Made by a program: the position numbers and the translations under genes | Shown here: piece by piece, positions 1 through 5,490 of the stretch | Layout: the number at the start of each line of letters is the position of its first letter | How positions within the stretch are numbered: position 1 is the stretch's first letter | The notes under the pieces: generated by a model | The model's database searches: none | Seen by the model: the letters and a program-made list of their open reading frames with translations, nothing else | Told to the model about the DNA's origin: nothing | Assembly: GCA_026415275.1 (NCBI GenBank) | Contig: JAOAHK010000021.1 | Span: 6,915 to 14,727 of the forward strand | Length of the DNA stretch: 7,813 nucleotides | Origin: Anaerolineales bacterium | GTDB taxonomy: Bacteria > Chloroflexota > Anaerolineae > Anaerolineales > UBA4823 | Direction: 5' to 3'

Positions 1-221
1 CTAAAAAGACGGTATCCATTATTGATTTCCTTCCGATTGAGGTTGTAGTCGCAGATCGCTCTCTGACATTCCTAGCGGCTCATATCAAAGCAAACTATCG
101 TCTTTCTTACGCTGATGCTTTCGCAGTTGCACTAGCAATGGAAAAGCAAGCCACTTTAGTTACTGGCGATCCAGAGTTTAGGAGTTTTGAGCAGAGGTTG
201 ACGATTGAATGGCTAGTGTGA
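1..221 (+). CDS. PIN-domain (VapC-like) toxin, C-terminal part
   Basis: This is the 3' end of a gene that begins before the window. Reading codons from base 3 gives 72 residues and a TGA stop at 219-221. The reading contains SYADAFAVALA, with Asp at 114-116, and then LVTGDPEF, with Asp at 168-170. This is the usual end of a PIN-fold ribonuclease: the two late acidic metal ligands, the second in a 'TGD.EF' strand. Family members are mostly toxins of VapBC toxin-antitoxin pairs that cleave RNA, so an antitoxin gene would be expected just upstream, outside the window. The stop lies inside the start of the response regulator gene (13-base overlap), so the two may be co-transcribed and translationally coupled. 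The N-terminal acidic residues are not visible, so activity cannot be judged. A solitary PIN protein remains possible. Confidence 0.82.
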   Translation, partial: KKTVSIIDFLPIEVVVADRSLTFLAAHIKANYRLSYADAFAVALAMEKQATLVTGDPEFRSFEQRLTIEWLV

Positions 222-889
222 TCCGGGTCCTGATTGCGGATGATCACCGCCTCTTCCGCCAAGGGTTGCGCCACGTTTTTGAGGGATGTAAGGAAATTGA
301 GGTTGTGGGCGAAGCGGAGAACGGCCGCCAGGCAGTAAACCTCGCCCGCCGCTTGAAGCCCGATGTAGTCTTGATGGACATCAACATGCCCATTTTGGAT
401 GGTGTCCAAGCCACCCATCTAATCGGTGAAGCAAGCCCAACCAGTCGGGTGATTATCCTGACCATGTATCGGCAAGATCAATATGTCTTCGAAGCCATCA
501 AAGCCGGCGCTCGTGGCTATCTTCTGAAAGATATCGACGAAAACCAACTCATCGAAGCAATTTTTGCCGTCCAACGCGGCGAAGCGCTGATCGATCCCTC
601 CCTTGCTGCCCGTTTGCTGGACGAATTTCGGCGGCTGAGTTCCCAGATAAGTGCTCAATCCGAACTAGAAGAGCTCAATGAGGGAGAGATGAAGGTTTTG
701 CGTTTGGTTGCTCAGGGAGCGGACAACAAAACTGTTGCCGAGCGCCTTAACCTCTCCGAACGCACCGTTGCCAACCGCCTCAGCGAAATCTATCGCAAAC
801 TGCATGTCAACAGTCGCACCCAAGCTGCCTTGGTTGCCCTGCGCAAAGGCTGGGCAAAATTGGAAGAAGAAATCGACAGAGAAGAATAA
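209..889 (+). CDS. NarL/FixJ-family response regulator (REC + LuxR HTH)
   Basis: This encodes a complete 226-residue two-component response regulator, a typical length for the family. The receiver domain covers about residues 5-122: acidic pair D11/D12, phospho-acceptor D57 in VVLMDINMP, switch T85 and conserved K107 in GYLLKD. A linker leads to a LuxR-type helix-turn-helix at about 155-212, with LSERTVANRLSEIYRKL containing the recognition helix. Phosphorylation of D57 by a sensor kinase would normally promote dimerisation and DNA binding. No kinase gene is visible here, and the signal and targets are unknown. The ATG at 209 follows a weak purine-rich cagagg. A GTG at 218 would give a four-base GTGA overlap with the upstream stop and is a credible alternative; either start keeps the receiver intact. 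Overlap with the PIN gene suggests co-transcription. Regulation of the ccm operon is possible from proximity only. Confidence 0.93.
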   Translation: MASVIRVLIADDHRLFRQGLRHVFEGCKEIEVVGEAENGRQAVNLARRLKPDVVLMDINMPILDGVQATHLIGEASPTSRVIILTMYRQDQYVFEAIKAGARGYLLKDIDENQLIEAIFAVQRGEALIDPSLAARLLDEFRRLSSQISAQSELEELNEGEMKVLRLVAQGADNKTVAERLNLSERTVANRLSEIYRKLHVNSRTQAALVALRKGWAKLEEEIDREE

Positions 890-899
890 GAACCTCTAT

Positions 900-936
900 C
901 CCCTCGCCTTGCGGGAGAGGGGTTGGGGGTGAGGGT
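900..936. repeat. G-rich intergenic repeat-like hairpin
   Basis: Ten bases after the response regulator stop lies a C-rich then G-rich segment. Bases 900-905 (cccctc) pair with 917-922 (gagggg), and a few more pairs form inside after one mismatch. The second half continues as ggttgggggtgaggg. Read on the opposite strand it begins ccctcacccccaacccctc, a type of dispersed intergenic sequence found in many bacterial genomes. The stem could act as a transcript end for the response regulator, but no U-run follows, so a classical intrinsic terminator is not supported. Copy number in the genome cannot be seen from one window. Confidence 0.5.
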
Positions 937-939
937 ATT

Positions 940-994
940 GGAGAGCGGATATCCTCGTCCGCCGAAGCATGCGGGCGAGAACGCCATCGCTTCC
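940..994. repeat. Imperfect inverted repeat, about 24-base arms
   Basis: The arms are 940-962 and 971-994, separated by the 8-base loop cgaagcat. The inner nine base pairs (954-962 with 971-979) pair completely apart from one U-G wobble (958 with 975). The outer part is degenerate, but both ends still match (ggagagcg against cgcttcc). The wobble is a U-G pair only in a + strand transcript; the other strand would have an A-C mismatch there, so any RNA structure is favoured on the + strand. No U-run follows. It could be a small dispersed repeat (REP- or MITE-like) or an upstream leader structure. It lies before the candidate ccm promoter, so it is probably not part of the ccm leader. Confidence 0.5.
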
Positions 995-1030
995 TACAGC
1001 CGTCTTAAGTCGTTAATCGCTTGCTTACGA

Positions 1031-1059
1031 TCGAAAATCTATTAACAATCTGGTAAAAT
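1031..1059 (+). promoter_or_regulatory. Candidate sigma70-type promoter for the ccm operon
   Basis: A -35-like TCGAAA (1031-1036) and a -10-like TAAAAT (1054-1059) are separated by 17 bases. They match the consensus hexamers at four and five of six positions. The segment lies in the AT-richer second half of the only sizeable gap upstream of ccmE. Transcription from here would give a 5' leader of about 115 bases. This is a match by eye with no experimental support; the organism's own promoter consensus may differ. Confidence 0.35.
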
Positions 1060-1168
1060 GGGTGAACAAAACAACAGCGATCTTAGATAATGTTAATCTT
1101 ATTTGCCGAATTCTGGATTAAACTTGTGATGTTTGGAACGGAAAGCTTGCACCGTGAAAATGTCTTTT

Positions 1169-1173
1169 GGAGG
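1169..1173 (+). promoter_or_regulatory. Ribosome binding site that fixes the ccmE start
   Basis: GGAGG lies seven bases before the ATG at 1181. The in-frame ATG at 1133 lacks a comparable site and would add 16 residues (MERKACTVK...) ahead of the normal short cytoplasmic N-terminus of CcmE, so the 1181 start is preferred. Confidence 0.8.
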
Positions 1174-1180
1174 TAGCGCA

Positions 1181-1699
1181 ATGGAACAGACAGCCTCAAC
1201 TTCAACCATAAGCGTCCCAGCCAATCGGCTGAAATTCTTGATCGGTGGCCTCTTGATTGTAGCGGCGGTGATTTATCTGATCATCACCTCCACCCAAGCC
1301 AGTGCGCAGTACTTTATGACCGTTGCCGAATTGCAAGAAAAGGGAGCTCAGGTGCTTGGGCGTGACCTGCGCGTTTCTGGCGCCGTGATTGGCGATTCGA
1401 TCCAGTACGATCCGCAAACTTTGACCCTCAAGTTCACTGTCGCTCATGTGCCGGGCAGCAACAAAGAAATCGAAGCCGAAGGCGGGTTGGCCGCCGTCTT
1501 GCACGCTGCAGTGACTGATCCCTCCCGCCCGCGCCTGCAAGTCGTCTATCAGGGCGTCAAACCCGATCTGCTGCGCAACGAAGCCCAAGCCATTATGACC
1601 GGCAAACTCGGTGAAGATGGCATTTTCTACGCCGAAGAGCTGCTGCTCAAATGCCCGACAAAATACGAAGAAGCTTTGCCAGAACAGAGTGAAGGCTAG
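1181..1699 (+). CDS. ccmE: Cytochrome c maturation haem chaperone CcmE, CxxxY variant
   Basis: This 172-residue protein is anchored by one N-terminal membrane helix (about residues 17-37) and has an OB-fold domain on the outer face. CcmE covalently carries haem from the CcmABC complex to the CcmF/H lyase. Family landmarks are YFMTVAEL (44-51), the central strand VVYQGVKPDLL (121-131) and the C-terminal GIFYAEELLLKCPTKY. Its haem-binding motif is C158-P-T-K-Y162, so cysteine replaces the histidine of the classical HxxxY. That is the variant type described from archaea and Desulfovibrio. Compared with my recollection of enterobacterial CcmE, the loop before VVYQG (about 93-117) is longer by roughly 15-20 residues. 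The gene opens the operon; ccmF starts 62 bases after its stop. The family call is firm; the exact haem chemistry is inferred. Confidence 0.9.
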   Translation: MEQTASTSTISVPANRLKFLIGGLLIVAAVIYLIITSTQASAQYFMTVAELQEKGAQVLGRDLRVSGAVIGDSIQYDPQTLTLKFTVAHVPGSNKEIEAEGGLAAVLHAAVTDPSRPRLQVVYQGVKPDLLRNEAQAIMTGKLGEDGIFYAEELLLKCPTKYEEALPEQSEG

Positions 1700-1761
1700 G
1701 TTCGGTAAAACAATTCGGAACGATTGCTGGATGTGACCCTTTTGGGTAGATTGGAGGATCC

Positions 1762-3822
1762 ATGATCACCGACCTTGGTTATGGCGCGCTGGCAATCACC
1801 TTTTTTCTAACCATCTATGGTGTTTTGGCAGCCATTTGGGGAGTGCGCACCCGCCGCCCCGATTGGATCGACAGCGCCCGCAATGCCATGCTTCTGACCT
1901 TCCCGCTTTTGACCCTTTCTTGTCTGAGTTTGATTTATCTGTTGGTAAACGGACATTACGAAGTAGAATATGTGGCTTCGGTGACCAGTACTCGCATGCC
2001 CCTTTACTTGCGCATTACGGCGCTCTGGGGAGGACAAGCTGGCTCATTGCTTTTTTGGAGCTGGTTGATGTCCGCTTTTGCCAGCGCAGTGACCCTGCGC
2101 AATTGGCAACGCGATCGCGAGTTCCTTCCCTGGGTGGTTGTGGTCTCGCTCGTAACCTTAGGTTTCTTCTTAGGCCTCACGCTGTTTGTCGAAAACCCCT
2201 TTGATCGCCTGTGGCTGCTGCCCGGCGGATTAGCCATCAAATCCTTTTTCGCTCCCGAAGGCGCTATCCCCTATTTTCAAAGCGACGGCAAAGGATTGAA
2301 TCCATTACTGCGTCACCCGGGCATGATCATTCACCCACCTATGTTATATCTAGGGTTTGTCTCCTTTGTCATTCCCTTTGCGTTTGCCATTGCTGCGCTG
2401 ATCACCAATCGCACCGATGACCGTTGGATTCAAATTACGCGCCGCTGGAGCTTGGTAGCCTGGCTGTTCCTCTCGTTGGGGTTAATCCTCGGCGGACGCT
2501 GGGCATACGATGTGCTCGGTTGGGGCGGTTATTGGGGTTGGGACCCGGTCGAAATTGCCGCCTTTATGCCCTGGCTGACCGGCACCGCTTTTCTCCACTC
2601 GGTGATGATTCAAGAAAAGCGCGGGATGCTCAAACATTGGAACATGATCTTGATCATCCTGACCTACAATTTGGTCATCTTCGGCACCTTCCTCACCCGC
2701 TCGGGGGTTTTATCCTCGGTGCATGCCTTTGCTCAGAGTGCCATTGGCCCCTTATTCTTTATTTACATTGGCGCCAGTTTCGTCATATCGCTGAGCCTAC
2801 TTCTCCAACGCTGGCAGGACTTGAAATCGGATTTGCACATGACCTCCTTGCTCTCACGGGAGGCGCTCTTCCTGCTCAATAACTTGCTCTTCTTGGGCAT
2901 CCTCGTAATTTGCTTTTGGGGGGTGATCTTCCCACTGATTTCTGAGATCATTACCGGACAAAAAGTAACAGTAGGCCCCCCGTTCTATGAACGGGCAACT
3001 GCCCCGCTCTTTGCTGGTTTGTTGCTGCTGATGGGCATTGCTCCTCTGGCAGCATGGCGTCATTCCACCGTCCAGACCCTAGGCAAAGCAGTTTGGAAAC
3101 CGACCGTGGTTTCTCTCTTCGTACCCTTGATCGGGTTCTTGGGTGGCATCCGCAATTGGGCAGCATTGCTCGGCTTTTGGCTTGCTGCGTTTGTCGCCTG
3201 CGTAACCCTGTATGAGTATGGCAGAGCGGTGATCGCCCGCTCGCGCAGCCGTGGCGAATCATTGCCGACCGCTTTCTGGAATCTTGCTGGCCGCAATCGC
3301 CGTCGCTACGGTGGTTACATCATTCATCTCGGCGTTGTCCTGATGGCCATTGGGATTATCGGCATCGAACTCTTTCAAAAGGAAACCCAAGGCACCCTTG
3401 CTCAAGGGGAAGAGCTTAGCTTGGGTCCTTACACCATGCGCTTCGAATCGTTGGCTGTCTTCGACACAGCCGATGGACGCAATGTTGCTCGCGCAGTGGT
3501 CAGTATCTACAAGAACGGACGCTTTGTGGGAGAGCTTTACCCACGCCGGGATTACTATTACGAATCCCAGCAACCCATGACCATCCCCGGATTGCGCAGC
3601 ACGATGGAAGATGATTTCTACGTCCTTTTGGTTGATTGGCAGCCGATCTCGTCCGCCGGGGCGACCTTCAAGGTGTATCAGAACCCGCTGGTTAACTGGC
3701 TCTGGCTGGGAGGTTTTGTCTTCATTATCGGCACCCTCGTTGCCACTTGGCCCGAGAGTGAAAAAAGCCCCGCAACGGTTCGAGCTCGAAGACGAACACC
3801 ATTGGCAGCTAAAGCATCTTAG
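1762..3822 (+). CDS. ccmF: Haem lyase CcmF
   Basis: This 686-residue polytopic membrane protein has the family's usual length and about fifteen hydrophobic segments. CcmF receives haem from CcmE and attaches it to the CxxCH cysteines of apocytochromes, working with CcmH. The tryptophan-rich WWD signature that binds haem on the outer face is present as WGGYWGWDPVE (254-264). Candidate haem ligands are in place: H185 within RHPGMIIHPP, H279 in TAFLHS, H321 in LSSVHAFAQS and H522 in GGYIIHLG. By position they correspond to the two periplasmic and two transmembrane histidines of CcmF. A soluble outer loop (about 540-640) precedes the last helix (about 643-662). The ATG at 1762 follows GGAGG at 1753-1757. 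WWD haem proteins also include CcmC and CcsA, but the length and C-terminal region indicate CcmF. ccmH follows after 19 bases. Confidence 0.96.
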   Translation: MITDLGYGALAITFFLTIYGVLAAIWGVRTRRPDWIDSARNAMLLTFPLLTLSCLSLIYLLVNGHYEVEYVASVTSTRMPLYLRITALWGGQAGSLLFWSWLMSAFASAVTLRNWQRDREFLPWVVVVSLVTLGFFLGLTLFVENPFDRLWLLPGGLAIKSFFAPEGAIPYFQSDGKGLNPLLRHPGMIIHPPMLYLGFVSFVIPFAFAIAALITNRTDDRWIQITRRWSLVAWLFLSLGLILGGRWAYDVLGWGGYWGWDPVEIAAFMPWLTGTAFLHSVMIQEKRGMLKHWNMILIILTYNLVIFGTFLTRSGVLSSVHAFAQSAIGPLFFIYIGASFVISLSLLLQRWQDLKSDLHMTSLLSREALFLLNNLLFLGILVICFWGVIFPLISEIITGQKVTVGPPFYERATAPLFAGLLLLMGIAPLAAWRHSTVQTLGKAVWKPTVVSLFVPLIGFLGGIRNWAALLGFWLAAFVACVTLYEYGRAVIARSRSRGESLPTAFWNLAGRNRRRYGGYIIHLGVVLMAIGIIGIELFQKETQGTLAQGEELSLGPYTMRFESLAVFDTADGRNVARAVVSIYKNGRFVGELYPRRDYYYESQQPMTIPGLRSTMEDDFYVLLVDWQPISSAGATFKVYQNPLVNWLWLGGFVFIIGTLVATWPESEKSPATVRARRRTPLAAKAS

Positions 3823-3841
3823 ATCACCATAGGTCAGGAGC

Positions 3842-4342
3842 ATGAAACTGCGCTTATCTTTTCTTTGGCTAGTTTTGGTTTGGCTTGTCTTCTCGGTCGT
3901 AGCTTTGGGTACGACTACCGTCACTTTGGCGCAAACCCCCAACCCGAATTCCATAACCGATGATCAGGTCAACGCCATTGCCAAATACCTCTACTGCCCG
4001 GTGTGTGAGAATGTGCCATTGGATGTCTGCGGCACGCAAGCCTGTGAACAATGGCGGCAAGTGATCCGTCAGAAATTGGCCGAAGGCTGGAACGAAGCCC
4101 AAATTCGCCAATATTTTGTTGACCAATATGGCGACCGTGTCTTAGCCACGCCACCGCCCAGAGGGATCAACTGGCTCGCCTACATTGTTCCCCCGGTGGC
4201 CATCCTGATCGGCGTTTGGGTATTGGTGCAAGCCTTCCGCAGTTGGAAGCGCCCGCTTCCCGCTCCATCTTCCCTACCGCAACCCGATCACGTGTCGCCT
4301 GAGGTGCTCAAGCGCATCGAAGAAGAGCTAAAAAACCGCTAA
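3842..4342 (+). CDS. ccmH: Cytochrome c maturation protein CcmH, four-cysteine form
   Basis: This 166-residue membrane-anchored protein is thought to reduce or hold the apocytochrome CxxCH cysteines for ligation by CcmF. An N-terminal signal or anchor helix (about residues 4-30) is followed by the three-helix CcmH domain with YLYCPVCENVPLD (C52, C55), equivalent to the family LRCxxC motif. WRQVIRQKLAEGWNEAQIRQYFVDQYGDRVL then matches the rest of the fold. A second membrane helix lies at about 112-131, with a short charged tail behind it. Two further cysteines, C63 and C68 in VCGTQAC, sit in the loop after the catalytic pair; classical CcmH lacks them. AGGAG at 3836-3840 is only one base from the ATG, so AGGT at 3831-3834 may be the better placed site. 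A perfect small inverted repeat spans the stop codon. Confidence 0.94.
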   Translation: MKLRLSFLWLVLVWLVFSVVALGTTTVTLAQTPNPNSITDDQVNAIAKYLYCPVCENVPLDVCGTQACEQWRQVIRQKLAEGWNEAQIRQYFVDQYGDRVLATPPPRGINWLAYIVPPVAILIGVWVLVQAFRSWKRPLPAPSSLPQPDHVSPEVLKRIEEELKNR

Positions 4343-4348
4343 GCGGTT
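4334..4348 (+). promoter_or_regulatory. Perfect hairpin spanning the ccmH stop codon
   Basis: AACCGC (4334-4339), loop TAA (4340-4342, the ccmH stop codon itself) and GCGGTT (4343-4348) form a perfect 6-bp stem with a three-base loop. The downstream sequence gcactttatctttt is only partly U-rich and starts after a gap, so a strong intrinsic terminator is unlikely. It could act as a weak attenuator or as a processing or stability element between ccmH and the thioredoxin gene, whose own ribosome binding site is poor. Confidence 0.4.
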
Positions 4349-4371
4349 GCACTTTATCTTTTGACGAATTT

Positions 4372-4953
4372 ATGTCTAACTCTATGGAACCGGGTTCTCA
4401 AGAACAAGCAATCGCAACCAATTCAACCGCTCGCCTGGGGTGGGGGCGAGTTCTGGCTTGGCTTGCCATCATCGCTCTGCTCGTGATTTTAGGGGCTGGT
4501 TTGTTGCGCAGCCAACAGGGTTCGGTGAATGTCGGTCAACGCATTCCCGATTTCCCCCTGACGACCTTCGATGGTCAAACCATTCACACCGCCGATCTCA
4601 GAGGCAAAATTCTCGTGATTAATTTTTGGGCATCTTGGTGCAAGCCCTGCGAACAAGAGGCTGCAGACCTTGAGGCAGCTTGGCGATTTTATCAAGCGCG
4701 CGGCGATGTGGTCTTTCTCGGGGTGGACTATGTCGATACTGAACCAGAAGCGCGGGCATATTTGGAAAAGTTTGAGATCACCTACCCCAACGGGCCCGAT
4801 CTAGGCACGCGCATCTCGCAAGCCTTTCGCATTCGCGGCGTGCCAGAAACGTATATTGTCGATCAGGATGGTATCCTGCAATTTGTGCAGATCGGCCCAT
4901 TCCGTTCGCTCTCCCAAATTAAATCGGTGATTGATCCCTTGCTTCAACCCTAA
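4372..4953 (+). CDS. ccmG: Membrane-anchored thioredoxin, CcmG/ResA/TlpA type
   Basis: This 193-residue extracytoplasmic thiol-disulfide reductase has one N-terminal membrane helix (about residues 26-46) and a TlpA-like thioredoxin domain (about 52-190). The active site is W89-C-K-P-C93 within NFWASWCKPCEQE. The cis-proline loop is RGVPETYIVD with P158, and E159 and T160 match the GxPET pattern typical of CcmG and ResA. Family members pass electrons from CcdA or DsbD to CcmH or directly to apocytochrome CxxCH motifs. Its place between ccmH and a ccmI-like gene supports the CcmG role, although by sequence alone it could equally be called ResA. The ATG at 4372 has no clear Shine-Dalgarno site, and an in-frame ATG at 4384 is possible. 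Either start keeps the anchor. The 29-base gap after ccmH includes half of a small hairpin. Confidence 0.93.
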   Translation: MSNSMEPGSQEQAIATNSTARLGWGRVLAWLAIIALLVILGAGLLRSQQGSVNVGQRIPDFPLTTFDGQTIHTADLRGKILVINFWASWCKPCEQEAADLEAAWRFYQARGDVVFLGVDYVDTEPEARAYLEKFEITYPNGPDLGTRISQAFRIRGVPETYIVDQDGILQFVQIGPFRSLSQIKSVIDPLLQP

Positions 4954-4968
4954 ACGAGGACTCAATTC

Positions 4969-5490
4969 ATGGACCTTGGTTCAATTCTTCTCTTATTCGG
5001 AATCCTCCTGCTGGTGATCCTCTACCTTGTCCGTCCCTTTTTGTTGCATCGAGCCACCTTGGTCACCAAAGAGGAGCACACGCTCTCCTTTCTGCTCGCT
5101 GAAAAAGAACGTTTGTTGGATGCCATTCAAGAGCTGGATTTCGATCACAATTTGGGAAAAATCCCCGAAACCGACTATCCGCTCCAGAGAGCCGCCCTTG
5201 TGGCAGAAGCAGCCGCGGTGGTGCAACAAATTGAAGCAATGCGAGACCAACAATCTTTCCCCAAAGAGCCTGCGCGCCCTCCGCAAGCAGCAACACAACC
5301 GCGCCGCGCCGCCAGCCCCGATGCCTCGCCCGATGATGAAATCGAAGCCTTGATCGCCAGCCGTCGGCGTGAGCGAGCTGAAAAGGCGGTGGGCTTCTGT
5401 CCTCAATGTGGTAAACCTATTCAACAATCCGACCGCTTCTGTTCCAAGTGCGGTACACCTCTCCTCGTAGAAGCAGAACAGGGAGAATGA
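4969..5490 (+). CDS. CcmI-like membrane protein with C-terminal zinc ribbon
   Basis: This encodes a 173-residue protein with an unusual layout. Residues 4-26 form a membrane helix. Residues 40-95 form charged helices with DAIQELDFDHNLGKIPETDY, close in pattern to the N-terminal region of CcmI/CycH. A Pro/Ala-rich linker (about 96-120) and a second charged helix (about 122-140) follow. The end is a zinc ribbon, C144-P-Q-C147 and C158-S-K-C161, with ten residues between the pairs. CcmI presents apocytochrome to the haem lyase through a TPR domain; none is seen here, and the ribbon takes its place. Zinc ribbons are usually cytoplasmic, so the tail probably faces inside, but topology is not proven. 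GAGGA (4956-4960) lies eight bases before the ATG. The stop overlaps the next start as ATGA. Function is inferred from position and the helical motif. Confidence 0.85.
   Translation: MDLGSILLLFGILLLVILYLVRPFLLHRATLVTKEEHTLSFLLAEKERLLDAIQELDFDHNLGKIPETDYPLQRAALVAEAAAVVQQIEAMRDQQSFPKEPARPPQAATQPRRAASPDASPDDEIEALIASRRRERAEKAVGFCPQCGKPIQQSDRFCSKCGTPLLVEAEQGE
5481..5490 (+). promoter_or_regulatory. Ribosome binding site and ATGA overlap setting the cytochrome start
   Basis: The sequence gggagaATGA places the cytochrome start codon (5487-5489) over the upstream stop (5488-5490), a classical translational-coupling junction. This start gives a short basic N-terminus ahead of the lipoprotein signal. 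The in-frame ATG at 5448 would instead add thirteen residues encoded inside the zinc-ribbon gene. Confidence 0.75.

Noticed and set aside
900..922. Intrinsic terminator of the response regulator
   Set aside because: The stem is present but is followed by GG-rich and not U-rich sequence, so it is listed only as a repeat-like hairpin.
1133..1180. Upstream ATG of the ccmE frame
   Set aside because: It has no good ribosome binding site, adds an unlikely N-terminal extension, and a well-spaced GGAGG precedes the ATG at 1181.
1736..1747. ACCC-tttt-GGGT hairpin before ccmF
   Set aside because: The stem has only four pairs, which is expected by chance; no U-run follows.
2424..2882. 152-codon + strand frame inside ccmF
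   Set aside because: It is out of frame with the clear CcmF motifs and has no independent signals.
3259..3954. Long open frame on the - strand (231 codons) across the end of ccmF and the start of ccmH
   Set aside because: It lies wholly opposite two well-supported genes, its translation is low-complexity and resembles no family, and no ribosome binding site is evident. It is a shadow frame.
5448..5486. Upstream ATG of the cytochrome frame
   Set aside because: It lies inside the zinc-ribbon coding region; the ATGA junction at 5487 with GGGAG is better and leaves a normal lipoprotein signal.
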